From: Methylococcales bacterium
Lineage (GTDB): Bacteria; Pseudomonadota; Gammaproteobacteria; Methylococcales; Methylomonadaceae
Assembly: GCA_030949405.1 (NCBI GenBank)
Contig: JAUZSN010000002.1
Location: forward strand, 2,032,553-2,096,552
Direction: 5' to 3'
DNA length: 64,000 bases
The notes under the pieces were generated by a model. The model ran no database searches, was not told the origin of the DNA, and saw only the letters and a program-made list of their open reading frames with translations. The translations under genes and the position numbers were made by a program. This document shows positions 26,470-34,996 of the stretch, in pieces; the first letter of the stretch is position 1, and each line of letters opens with the position of its first letter.

Positions 26470-26618
26470 GGCTACCAACTTAAGATGAGATACGACGGAG
26501 TAAGGCTTAACCGTTCGTCCTGAATCCAGTCGAAGGGCGGACGGTTAAGCCATTCATACTTCGACAAACTTAGCTCGAATGGCTTAACCTCAACTTGTTC
26601 TGTCTTAAATTAGTAGCC
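26470..26618. repeat. MITE, 149-bp form
   Basis: Same length and interior as the copy at 46-194, including the nested TTCGACAAACTTAGCTCGAA palindrome. Flanking octamers TAACGATT (26462-26469) and TAACTATT (26619-26626) match at seven of eight positions, a decayed target duplication. Ends are more diverged than in the 11565 copy, so it is older. Confidence 0.9.
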
Positions 26619-26625
26619 TAACTAT

Positions 26626-27858
26626 TTAAACGGGTAAGGGCATGATTTCACCGACCATATTTGTCTGCATGAGTGTTTTAATAAGGGTTTGATTCCAGTT
26701 ATTGTCATTATAATGACGTAATGTATTGAGGTAAATTAGTTTACACAAAGCGGCAACCGAAATCATGTCATAACTATCCACTGATCCGACCTCGTTCATC
26801 CACGCCCCCGCAGCATAAGCATTGGCATTAACCGTGCCTGCAAGTACTTGAGTGCAGTTTATAATCGTAATTCCAGACGCATTTGCCTGTGCCAACGCTT
26901 GATAAATAGCCCCGTCACTGGCCTTATCAGGATTCCCTGAGGGAAAGTTACCCGCGCCATAAGATTCGAGAATTAAACCTTTTAACTGTGGAATTTCCAA
27001 AATTTTATTTAAAACCTCCGCAAGGTAGTTATTATTGAGCGTAGCGGTGGTATTGTAATAAGCAGGAAAGGCGGAAAAGGGGAGTATTAGGGCATTATTA
27101 AGGTTATTTGAAATATAAGTCAGTTGGTTGCGTAAGTGCGTCAAAGGAATGCCATTTGAATGGCTTAATCCAATCTCAGGAGGGAATAATAGGGGGTAAG
27201 GATGTGTGTTTAATGAAAAATCAATCCCTATTTCTGCTAGAGGTGGGTAGTTAGGCGATGAAAACGCATCAAACAGGCTGGCATTGGTTTTAATACTTCG
27301 ATTTCCGCGTAATAATTTTCGATTAAAAAATAGGCAGGATTCGGTTATCCCGCTAAAAATGGATGAAACTGAACCAAAAATAGATTGATAGGCATCCGTA
27401 TTATAGTTAAAGCCGTTTACCGTCTCATTGACCCCTTCAAATAAGGGCAATTGCGACCCTGTAACAATAATAGGTTTATCCAAAACAGCAATAGGGTTTC
27501 CATTACAGTCCAGCGCGGTGAATAAAAAAGACAGGGCCGAAGCCGTCCAAGCCATGGTGTCCGTTCCGTGTAACACAATGAAACCATCATAGTTGAGGTA
27601 AATATCCAATAACTGTGTAGCGATTAAGCACCAGTCATGGGGTTGTAAATTGGTACTGTCTAGTGACGTAAGCGGTCCTGTCATAGTCTTAAATCCAATG
27701 ACATCAACCCATGTATGTGGCCATCGTGCTTGAATAATGGGGGTAATATAGGTTGTAAATGCGGCCTTAAATGAATCGTAAGGTAAGGGACTTAAAGCCC
27801 CTGTTAAATCAGGAAGGCAACCAATCGTTCCTCCCGTATATAAAACAGCTATTTTCAT
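26626..27858 (-). CDS. Type I-like L-asparaginase
   Basis: Hydrolyses asparagine to aspartate and ammonia. The 410-residue protein starts MKIAVLYTGGTIGCLPD, where TGGTIG holds the catalytic threonine, and has VLHGTDTMAWTASALSF near residue 100 with the second Thr-Asp pair. VTGSQLPL is also typical. There is no signal peptide, so it is a cytosolic form, and it is longer than the usual 330-350 residues. GxLILESYGAGNFP-like and later segments fit the C-terminal domain. Its stop overlaps the MITE target duplication; folP lies 31 bp upstream on the same strand, suggesting one transcript. Confidence 0.88.
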   Translation of the reverse strand: MKIAVLYTGGTIGCLPDLTGALSPLPYDSFKAAFTTYITPIIQARWPHTWVDVIGFKTMTGPLTSLDSTNLQPHDWCLIATQLLDIYLNYDGFIVLHGTDTMAWTASALSFLFTALDCNGNPIAVLDKPIIVTGSQLPLFEGVNETVNGFNYNTDAYQSIFGSVSSIFSGITESCLFFNRKLLRGNRSIKTNASLFDAFSSPNYPPLAEIGIDFSLNTHPYPLLFPPEIGLSHSNGIPLTHLRNQLTYISNNLNNALILPFSAFPAYYNTTATLNNNYLAEVLNKILEIPQLKGLILESYGAGNFPSGNPDKASDGAIYQALAQANASGITIINCTQVLAGTVNANAYAAGAWMNEVGSVDSYDMISVAALCKLIYLNTLRHYNDNNWNQTLIKTLMQTNMVGEIMPLPV

Positions 27859-27889
27859 TTTTTTTCACCCGCTTTTGAGAGATGATTGC

Positions 27890-28753
27890 TTAGTTGGTTT
27901 TTAAATTGGGAAAGGCTGACTCGTTTCCTTGATTCATTGATTTTTTGATAGCCCATGCAATATCTGCTGCATGACGGTTTTCTTTAACATCATGAACTCT
28001 AAATAACTGTACCCCTGACATCACGCCTAGTGCGGTGGTTGCGGTGGTTGCGCTCACTAACTCATTTGACTCTGAAACATTACAAATACTGCCCATAAAG
28101 CGTTTACGACTGGTTCCTAATAAAACAGGAAACCCCGTGGCAACAAATTGATCTAACTGCCCAAGTAAATCAATATTATCTTGTTTTCTTTTTCCAAACC
28201 CAATGCCTGGATCAATGACAATATTCTCTTGTTTGATACCCGCGACTAATGCGTTGTTTATACTCGCTTGCAAGCTCGCTAAAACATCCTTAACAACCTC
28301 ATCATAATAGGGGTTATCTTGCATAGTCTGTGGGGTGCCTTGTATGTGCATTAGAATAATAGGGCAAGCGGCTTCAGCGGCAACGGTGAGTATTTCTTTA
28401 TCGTCTCGCCCCCCTGAAATATCATTAATGATCGTCGCCCCTGCGTCTAACGCGGCTTTTGCAACGGTACTTAAGGTGGTATCAATGCTAATTGTTATCG
28501 TTTGGGATAACTGGCGACGAATCGCTTTAATGACAGGAATAACTCGTGCAATTTGTTCACCTGAAGAGACAGAAATAGAATTAGGTCGTGTCGATTCACC
28601 GCCAATATCAATAATATCGGCCCCTTCTGTTATCATTTTTTCAACGTGTTTCAAGGCTTTATCGCATTGATGATAGTGTCCGCCATCTGAAAAACTATCA
28701 GGGGTTACATTTAAAATACCCATAATTAAAGGGTGATCAAAGCATTTAAACAT
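27890..28753 (-). CDS. folP: Dihydropteroate synthase
   Basis: Joins p-aminobenzoate to hydroxymethyl-dihydropterin pyrophosphate in folate synthesis. The 287-residue TIM barrel has the signature MGILNVTPDSFSDGGHY, then DIGGESTRPNS, NDISGG, GIGFGKRKQDN and GTSRKRF, all in order with the pterin and sulfonamide-site residues. It is divergent from two genes of the methanopterin branch with an 83-bp shared promoter region, so pterin genes for both C1 carriers cluster here. Confidence 0.95.
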   Translation of the reverse strand: MFKCFDHPLIMGILNVTPDSFSDGGHYHQCDKALKHVEKMITEGADIIDIGGESTRPNSISVSSGEQIARVIPVIKAIRRQLSQTITISIDTTLSTVAKAALDAGATIINDISGGRDDKEILTVAAEAACPIILMHIQGTPQTMQDNPYYDEVVKDVLASLQASINNALVAGIKQENIVIDPGIGFGKRKQDNIDLLGQLDQFVATGFPVLLGTSRKRFMGSICNVSESNELVSATTATTALGVMSGVQLFRVHDVKENRHAADIAWAIKKSMNQGNESAFPNLKTN

Positions 28754-28836
28754 CGTTAAAAAACTCCTGTCGTTTTAAAATAAAAAATTGATTCGCGTAT
28801 AATAAACCAGATCTATCATTACTTATTGAGATAATT

Positions 28837-29373
28837 ATGAATCAACCTCGTTTAGCTTGGGCAATAACAGGCTCAGGTCACTATATTGAAGCGTGTTTAG
28901 AGTTTATTTTAACCTTAAATAATGTTGATCTTTATATTAGTCAGGCGGGTGAAGAAGTCTTAAAAATGTACGGTCTTGATATTAATGAATTAAAACAAAC
29001 CATGCCTGTTTATCGTGATAAAGCGGCATCCGCTCCACCTGTGGGGTTATTTTATAAAAATCATTATCATACCTTCGTTATGGCTCCGACCACCTCGAAT
29101 ACCATTGCTAAATGTGTTTTAGGGATTGCGGATTCATTGGTGACGAATTTATATGCTCAGGCAGGAAAATGTCGCGTAACCAGTCTGGTTTATCCCTGTG
29201 ATATTGCGCCTGTGATGGAAACCACCGCACCGGGTGGAAAAGTAATGGTTTATCCGCGTAAAATTGATTTGGAAGGCACCGCAAAAATTCGTGAATTTGA
29301 GTACACTCAAGTGGTCGAAAGCGTGGATGAATTGATAATCGCTGTTAATCATCGTTTAGACTGTGTTGTATGA
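28837..29373 (+). CDS. Flavoprotein, probable dihydromethanopterin reductase (DmrX/AfpA-like)
   Basis: A 178-residue flavoprotein of the PF02441 type. The FMN-binding segments are AWAITGSGHYIEA at the start and APTTSNTIAKCVLGIADSLVTN in the middle. Proteins of this kind in methylotrophs are proposed to reduce dihydromethanopterin to tetrahydromethanopterin, the last step of C1 carrier synthesis. The next gene overlaps by four bases (ATGA) and is a dihydropteroate-synthase-like methanopterin protein, which supports this role over an unrelated decarboxylase of the same fold. Confidence 0.82.
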   Translation: MNQPRLAWAITGSGHYIEACLEFILTLNNVDLYISQAGEEVLKMYGLDINELKQTMPVYRDKAASAPPVGLFYKNHYHTFVMAPTTSNTIAKCVLGIADSLVTNLYAQAGKCRVTSLVYPCDIAPVMETTAPGGKVMVYPRKIDLEGTAKIREFEYTQVVESVDELIIAVNHRLDCVV

Positions 29374-30761
29374 GTGAAAAAATTCTTTTTTTAACCGGTC
29401 GTTTAGCCGAAACACAATTACAGCATAGTTTAGAAAAAATGCAGCCTGAATTTGATTATCAAGTTCATCAACTGGGTTTAAAAGTGGCTGCCTTAATGAC
29501 CGCTGAAATGATCGAACGCCGCTTAAAAGAAACCTTTAATGCCGATAGGATTTTAGTACCTGGGCGATGTCGGGGCGATTTAGATCGTTTATCTAAAAAA
29601 TTAGGATTACCTGTCGAACGAGGCCCGAATGAACTCAAAGATTTACCTCAATTTTTTGGTAAACAGGCGCATAAAATTGATATAAATACATATAAAGTTA
29701 AAATTTTTGCAGAAATCGTGGATGCGCCTAATATGAGTGTTGAAGCGGTGGTTGAACGGGCGTATTACTATCAACGGCAGGGGGCGAATGTTATTGATAT
29801 TGGTTGTTTACCTGAAACGCCCTTTCCACAACTTGAGGAAATGATTCAAACCTTAAAGACCGAAGGTTTTAAGGTCAGTATTGATTCAGTGGAAAGTGAT
29901 GATTTAATCAGAGGGGGTAAAGCAGGGGCTGATTATATGCTGAGTCTTACTAATGATAGTGTTTGGATAGCGGATGAAGTCGCCAGTACGCCTATTTTGA
30001 TTCCAGCTCAACATGGTGATTTAACCTCGCTTAATCACGCGATTAGTTACTTACAAACACAAAACAAAGATTTTATTGTTGATCCTATTTTAGATCCTAT
30101 TCATTTTGGATTTACGGAGTCAATTGTACGTTATCATCAGTTTAGACAACAACACCCTGAGATAGAAATGATGCTTGGCGTGGGTAATATTACCGAATTA
30201 ACCCATGCGGATACAGGCGGCATGAATGCGATTTTAATGGGCATTTGTTCCGAATTAAATATTAATCATATTTTAGCCACCGAAGTAAGCCAACACGCGC
30301 GATGTGCCATTAGAGAAGCTGATTTAGCACGGCGGATAATGTTTGCAGCGCACAAAAATAAAATGCTGCCTAAACATATTGATTCAGGTCTCATCAGTCT
30401 TCATGAACCCGCCCCCTTTCCTTATGAACTTGATGAAATTAAAGCGTTTGCAGCTAACGTGAAAGACCCTAGTTTTAGAATTCAAGTGAGTAATCAAGGG
30501 ATTCATATTTATAATCGTGATGGTTTAAATACCGCAACCGACCCATTTGATTTATACCCTAAACTAACGCTTAAAAATGATGGGGGGCATAGTTTTTATT
30601 TGGGGGTGGAACTTGCACGCGCACAAATTGCCTATCAATTAGGGAAGCGTTTTAATCAAGATGAGGCGTTATTATGGGGATGTGCGGTGGATAATCAGGA
30701 AGCAACGATTGATTTACATCAGTTTAAACCTGTTGGCTCAACATTCGATGCTAAAGGCTAA
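29370..30761 (+). CDS. Dihydropteroate synthase-like protein of the methanopterin pathway (DUF6513 type)
   Basis: A 463-residue protein with an N-terminal domain (ILVPGRCRGDLDRLSKKLGL) and a central pterin-binding TIM barrel (VVERAYYYQRQGANVIDIGC, then GFKVSIDSVESDDLIRGG). In methylotrophs a protein like this is encoded with the tetrahydromethanopterin synthesis genes and is thought to act where folate synthesis uses dihydropteroate synthase. It is translationally coupled to the flavoprotein by an ATGA overlap. A strong hairpin lies just beyond the stop. Confidence 0.83.
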   Translation: MSEKILFLTGRLAETQLQHSLEKMQPEFDYQVHQLGLKVAALMTAEMIERRLKETFNADRILVPGRCRGDLDRLSKKLGLPVERGPNELKDLPQFFGKQAHKIDINTYKVKIFAEIVDAPNMSVEAVVERAYYYQRQGANVIDIGCLPETPFPQLEEMIQTLKTEGFKVSIDSVESDDLIRGGKAGADYMLSLTNDSVWIADEVASTPILIPAQHGDLTSLNHAISYLQTQNKDFIVDPILDPIHFGFTESIVRYHQFRQQHPEIEMMLGVGNITELTHADTGGMNAILMGICSELNINHILATEVSQHARCAIREADLARRIMFAAHKNKMLPKHIDSGLISLHEPAPFPYELDEIKAFAANVKDPSFRIQVSNQGIHIYNRDGLNTATDPFDLYPKLTLKNDGGHSFYLGVELARAQIAYQLGKRFNQDEALLWGCAVDNQEATIDLHQFKPVGSTFDAKG

Positions 30762-30767
30762 AAAGGA

Positions 30768-30810
30768 TCACTATGAGACGCAAATAATTGCGTCTCCAAA
30801 TAAATAGTGA
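30768..30810. terminator. Hairpin between convergent genes
   Basis: A nine-base stem GAGACGCAA / TTGCGTCTC with a four-base loop (30775-30796), extended outside by TCACTAT / ATAGTGA. There is no T run on either side, so it may be a transcript-end hairpin acting for both genes, not a classic intrinsic terminator. Confidence 0.6.
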
Positions 30811-30813
30811 GCG

Positions 30814-31218
30814 TTAAGGCTGATACTTTTCTATGGCTTGTAAATCAGCAAGAGCTTGTTTTATTTTGGCATTAATATCATCGTTTAACTCATTATTTTT
30901 ATAAATTTTTTCAAGTAAACCTTCTTTAACTAAAACTTCTTTTATCCAACGTTTACTAAATCGATAATTATTAGGAATTTTAGCAATGTCACCTGTTTCA
31001 GGGTTACGAATACTACCCGATTCTACGTCAGAATGTGAAATAGGCGAGTTAGTTGCGGCTTTAGTGACGGGTTTAATGTCGTCTACCTTAGATGTAGCCA
31101 CGGGTACCGGCTCTTTAGGTGGACTCTCTTTTTGTACTTTTTTCTTTTCATCGTTAACAACAGAAAAAACAACATAAGCCACAAAAACCGTGGTTAAAAT
31201 AAAAAATACTTCTGACAT
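30814..31218 (-). CDS. Membrane-anchored protein of unknown function
   Basis: 134 residues: one N-terminal membrane helix (FFILTTVFVAYVVFSVV), then a charged Pro/Ser/Thr-rich linker (KESPPKEPVPVATSK) and a compact C-terminal region (RFSKRWIKEVLVKEGLLEKIY). It likely stays anchored with its tail on one side of the inner membrane. I recognise no family. It is convergent with the methanopterin gene and is the gene directly downstream of the WD40 gene cluster on the same strand, 146 bp away, so co-transcription is possible. Confidence 0.6.
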   Translation of the reverse strand: MSEVFFILTTVFVAYVVFSVVNDEKKKVQKESPPKEPVPVATSKVDDIKPVTKAATNSPISHSDVESGSIRNPETGDIAKIPNNYRFSKRWIKEVLVKEGLLEKIYKNNELNDDINAKIKQALADLQAIEKYQP

Positions 31219-31363
31219 AAAGGGTTCCTAGTTAATAATTTTTATTATTTTGATTTAAAGACAAGTAAATAGTGTACTTTTTTACATTTACCATTTCAAT
31301 TACTTTTAGGGGTGAATATACCAGATGCTCTAATGATCGGTAAACTAATTTGAGTATTTTCAT

Positions 31364-34300
31364 TTACCTATTCTCCGTATCCAGAAAAAACTGTCTTTTT
31401 TGTGTTTCCGTTAATTGACGAGGAACTATTTTTTTTGCCGAATTAATTAATGCCTGCGGGGTAGCCGGGTAAGTCCATAATTTAACGGTCGTATCTTCTG
31501 AGGCGGTAAGAATTTTATCATCCGAACGATTAAAGACCGCAGAAAAAATGGGGCGTTTATGACCTTCAAGACTCACCAGTTCTTGACCTTGTAAATTCCA
31601 TAATTTTGCACTGTTGTCAGCCGATGCGGATAATATTTTATCGCCCTTATGATTGAATAAAGCGGATCTAACGCCCCCCTGATGACCTTTGAAATTGGCC
31701 AGTTCTTGACCTGATAAATTCCATAATTTAATCGTTTTATCTTTTGAGGCGGTGAGAACTAGATCACTGTCGGGATTAAATACAGCGGTAAAAACCCAAT
31801 CTTGATGACCTTCAAACGAGACTAATTCTTGCCCTGATAAAGCCCATATTTTTGCCGTTGTATCATCGGATGCAGTTAAAACCCTATCGTCTGTCGAATT
31901 AAATTCAGCGGAAACAACAGGGGCGGAATGTCCTTTAAAGGTAGCGAGTTCACGGCCTGTTAAATCCCAAAGTTTAGCGGTATTATCACTGGACGTGGTG
32001 ACAATTCGATCGCCTGTGTGATTAAAGTTGGCATCAATAATAGCCCCTTGATGGCCTTTAAACGTCACCATGTTGTCACCTTCTATCGTCCATAATTTTG
32101 CTGTGTTATCATCTGAGATTGTTAAAACTCTATCCCCTATCGTATTAAAAATTGCTTTTCTTAACCAGCCCTGATGACCTTTAAACTGGGTTAATTCATG
32201 ACCGTTTAAATCCCATAATTTAGCCGTTTTATCTTTAGAGGCGGTTAACACTCGGTCACCTGCCTTATTAAAGACAGCACTAACGACATCGTATTGATGG
32301 CCTTCAAAACTGACTAATTGTTGACCTGATAAATTCCATAATTTGGCCGAATAATCGGCGGATGCCGTTAAGATTTTATCACTTAACGGGCTAAATACCG
32401 CATCAAAAACGGTATGATTATGATCGTTAAAACTAATTAATTGCGGATTACTTAAATCCCATAATTTTGCGGTATTATCAATCGAGGTCGTAAAAATTTT
32501 ATTGCCTTGTGGATTAAACATAGCACTTGAAATGACATCTTGATGACTTTTAAAACTGTTTAATTCATGTCCCGTTAAATCCCATAATTTAGCGATGCTA
32601 TCATTGGAGGCCGTTAAAACTTTAGTTCCCTGAGGATTGAACGTAATGTCTATAATTCGTCCATGATGTCCTATAAAACTGGCTAGCTCTTGCCCTTTAG
32701 GGGTCCATAATTTTGCTGTTTTATCATCTGAGGCCGTTAATATTTTGTCATCAAAGGGACTAAATATTGCTTTTCTAACTTTATTTTTATGGCCTTTAAA
32801 ATGGGTTAATTGTTCTCCGTTCAAGTTCCATAAAATAGCGGTTTTATCCCAAGAGGCCGTTAATATGCGATCGCCTGCGTGATTAAATAAGGCGTTTGAA
32901 ACCGTTCCTTGGTGTCCTGAAAAAGTCACTAATAATTGGCCTGTCAAATCCCATGATTTTGCCGTACCATCGCTTGATGCGGTTAAAACACGATCGCCTG
33001 CGGGGTTAAAAACCGCACTTTTGACCCAGCCGTAATGGCCTTTAAAATTAGCAATTTCTTGACCCGTTAAATCCCAAAGTTTAGCGGTATTATCATCCGA
33101 GGCGGTTAATACTTTATCGCCCATAGGATTAAAAATTGCGCTGATAACAACCGCTTGATGGCCTTCAAAAATACTTAGTTTCTGACCCGCTAAATCCCAC
33201 ATTTTTGCACTATTATCATCGGATGAAGTGAGAATCCTATCCCCTGTCGGGTTAAAGCGTAGACTACTAATTGAATTTTTATGCGCTTCAAACCGATTCA
33301 GCAAGTTGCCTGATTCTTTATCAACCAAATAAATCCAGCCATTCGCGAGTGCAATCGCTAAAATAGGGCTATTAGGCGCATACGCGGCGGCGGTGATTAT
33401 TTCATCATAGTGCCAATGCAAGCGTTCTTTTTTACGAACCATGGCATTATAAAGTGCGCTATAGGCTTGATGAACATAAGGACGTTCATTATTATCTTTA
33501 TTTTTGGGTAATGCTTCTAATGCTAATAACATGGCAGTTACTTCATCGCCTTTTTGAATTTGTTGAACCGCTAAATCCGCTAAAAATAAAGATTGTGTTC
33601 TTAAGCCTTTTTGCGTACTTTTTTTAGCTTGTTGCCATTGCATGAAGCCAAAGCCTGTACTTAATAACGCGGTAATAAAAAGTAATGAACTAATGGTTGA
33701 AAAAACTTTAAAGCGTTGTGTCTGTTTTTTTTGTTCCTGAATCACCGCTTCTCGACATGTATCTAAAAATTGATAATCAGACGGAGTCAGATTTTTATTT
33801 TGCGCCCAGGCGAGCGCATCATCTAAGGCTTGACCCACTAAGAGGCGTGAATTATCGTTACGATCCGTGGACTCCCAAATCATTAAGGCTTGTGAATAAG
33901 GACGTAAGGCGGCTAATTCCGTTTCAACCCATTCAAGATTAAAAATATCTGCGTATAAACGATTGTAAATTTTTAACTGGGCTTGTTGTTTAACCACAAT
34001 GCCTGTTAAACGCAAAATCATTTGTGGATAACTATCATCGGCTTTTATCTGGCCTTGCATTACAATTTGCTGATAAATACCGAGTAACTCGGCTGAAACA
34101 CGCTCATTCGCTTTTATACGGTCACTAATGGTTTTAAAATGTTGCGGTATATCTTGAGACTCCCAATTCTCAATAATATTTTTTTGAATGAGTTTTTGAA
34201 GATCATGACCGGTCGTGAGTTTTGAATCAGCCACTAATTTACAGACTTTTTGGGTTAAAAAAGGTTGGCCGCCTGTCCAAATTAATATTTCCGTTAATAA

Positions 34301-34996
34301 CGCGTGGGTAATCACGTCATTGGCATCAAAATCTTTACCGAGTGCAAACGCAGCAGGTAATTCAAAGCCTGTTAATTCAACCGCTTTACCGATATTAAAC
34401 GGCGTTCGTCCTTTATCGCCAATTAAATCAGAGGGGGTTGCTACGCCAAAAATAGCAAATGTAATCCGTTTATAAGCGGCTTTCTCTTGGCGATTATTAA
34501 AACAGGCCCGAATGAGTGCAAAAAAATCTTCTTTGAATGGTAAGGGGAGGATGCTATCAATTTCGTCAATAAAAATAATAAGCGGTTGGTTGAGCGGTAA
34601 TAACAAGGTTTCAATGAATTTTCCAAAACGTTGAAGCGGGGATAATAAGTGATGGGTTTCCCACCAGTCATTTAAATCAAAATTACCGTGTTGTAAAAAT
34701 AGATTAGTCGCTTCCAATCCATTAACCAGAGTATCTACTAAGCCTGCATACCATTCTTCATCGGTAATATTAACACTGCCAATTTCAGTAATATCAACCC
34801 CTAAACAAATAATTCCTTCCGCTTGCATTCGTTGCATGGTTTTAATACGGAGACTGGATTTTCCCATTTGCCGAGAATTTAAAATATAACAAAATTCGCC
34901 TGATTTTAATCCTTGATAGAGTTCATCATCGGCAGGTCGATAGACATAGGAAGGCGAGTCAGGCGGTAAAGTCCCGCCCACATGGTAGTTACTCAT
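31364..34996 (-). CDS. AAA-like ATPase fused by a membrane helix to a WD40-repeat sensor
   Basis: 1210 residues. An N-terminal AAA-like (STAND-related) NTPase begins with YVYRPADDELYQGL and has Walker A SRQMGKSSLR (about 41-50) and Walker B LIIFIDEIDSIL (about 140-151). After a helical region comes one membrane helix near 435-455 (ISSLLFITALLSTGFGF), then about 15 clear WD40 repeats of 41 residues ending AKLWdl-type strands (about 550-1175), plus one degenerate repeat first. The repeats would form two propellers on the outer side or a cytosolic sensor. The upstream CHAT-ATPase gene overlaps the start by four bases (ATGA), so both proteins are made together and probably form one signalling complex. 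The trigger and target are unknown. Confidence 0.85.
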   Translation of the reverse strand: MSNYHVGGTLPPDSPSYVYRPADDELYQGLKSGEFCYILNSRQMGKSSLRIKTMQRMQAEGIICLGVDITEIGSVNITDEEWYAGLVDTLVNGLEATNLFLQHGNFDLNDWWETHHLLSPLQRFGKFIETLLLPLNQPLIIFIDEIDSILPLPFKEDFFALIRACFNNRQEKAAYKRITFAIFGVATPSDLIGDKGRTPFNIGKAVELTGFELPAAFALGKDFDANDVITHALLTEILIWTGGQPFLTQKVCKLVADSKLTTGHDLQKLIQKNIIENWESQDIPQHFKTISDRIKANERVSAELLGIYQQIVMQGQIKADDSYPQMILRLTGIVVKQQAQLKIYNRLYADIFNLEWVETELAALRPYSQALMIWESTDRNDNSRLLVGQALDDALAWAQNKNLTPSDYQFLDTCREAVIQEQKKQTQRFKVFSTISSLLFITALLSTGFGFMQWQQAKKSTQKGLRTQSLFLADLAVQQIQKGDEVTAMLLALEALPKNKDNNERPYVHQAYSALYNAMVRKKERLHWHYDEIITAAAYAPNSPILAIALANGWIYLVDKESGNLLNRFEAHKNSISSLRFNPTGDRILTSSDDNSAKMWDLAGQKLSIFEGHQAVVISAIFNPMGDKVLTASDDNTAKLWDLTGQEIANFKGHYGWVKSAVFNPAGDRVLTASSDGTAKSWDLTGQLLVTFSGHQGTVSNALFNHAGDRILTASWDKTAILWNLNGEQLTHFKGHKNKVRKAIFSPFDDKILTASDDKTAKLWTPKGQELASFIGHHGRIIDITFNPQGTKVLTASNDSIAKLWDLTGHELNSFKSHQDVISSAMFNPQGNKIFTTSIDNTAKLWDLSNPQLISFNDHNHTVFDAVFSPLSDKILTASADYSAKLWNLSGQQLVSFEGHQYDVVSAVFNKAGDRVLTASKDKTAKLWDLNGHELTQFKGHQGWLRKAIFNTIGDRVLTISDDNTAKLWTIEGDNMVTFKGHQGAIIDANFNHTGDRIVTTSSDNTAKLWDLTGRELATFKGHSAPVVSAEFNSTDDRVLTASDDTTAKIWALSGQELVSFEGHQDWVFTAVFNPDSDLVLTASKDKTIKLWNLSGQELANFKGHQGGVRSALFNHKGDKILSASADNSAKLWNLQGQELVSLEGHKRPIFSAVFNRSDDKILTASEDTTVKLWTYPATPQALINSAKKIVPRQLTETQKRQFFLDTENR
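31460..33300 (-). repeat. In-frame WD40 repeat array, 123-bp period
   Basis: About fifteen tandem units of 123 bp inside the WD40 gene, each encoding 41 residues with the core ILTASDDNTAKLWDL and a GH dipeptide. Units are similar at DNA level, so expansion or contraction by recombination is plausible. It is coding sequence, not a CRISPR array. Confidence 0.85.

Noticed and set aside
31460-33300. Regular 123-bp repeats that could suggest a CRISPR-like array
   Set aside because: The units stay in one frame and encode WD40 repeats; there are no short direct repeats with unique spacers.
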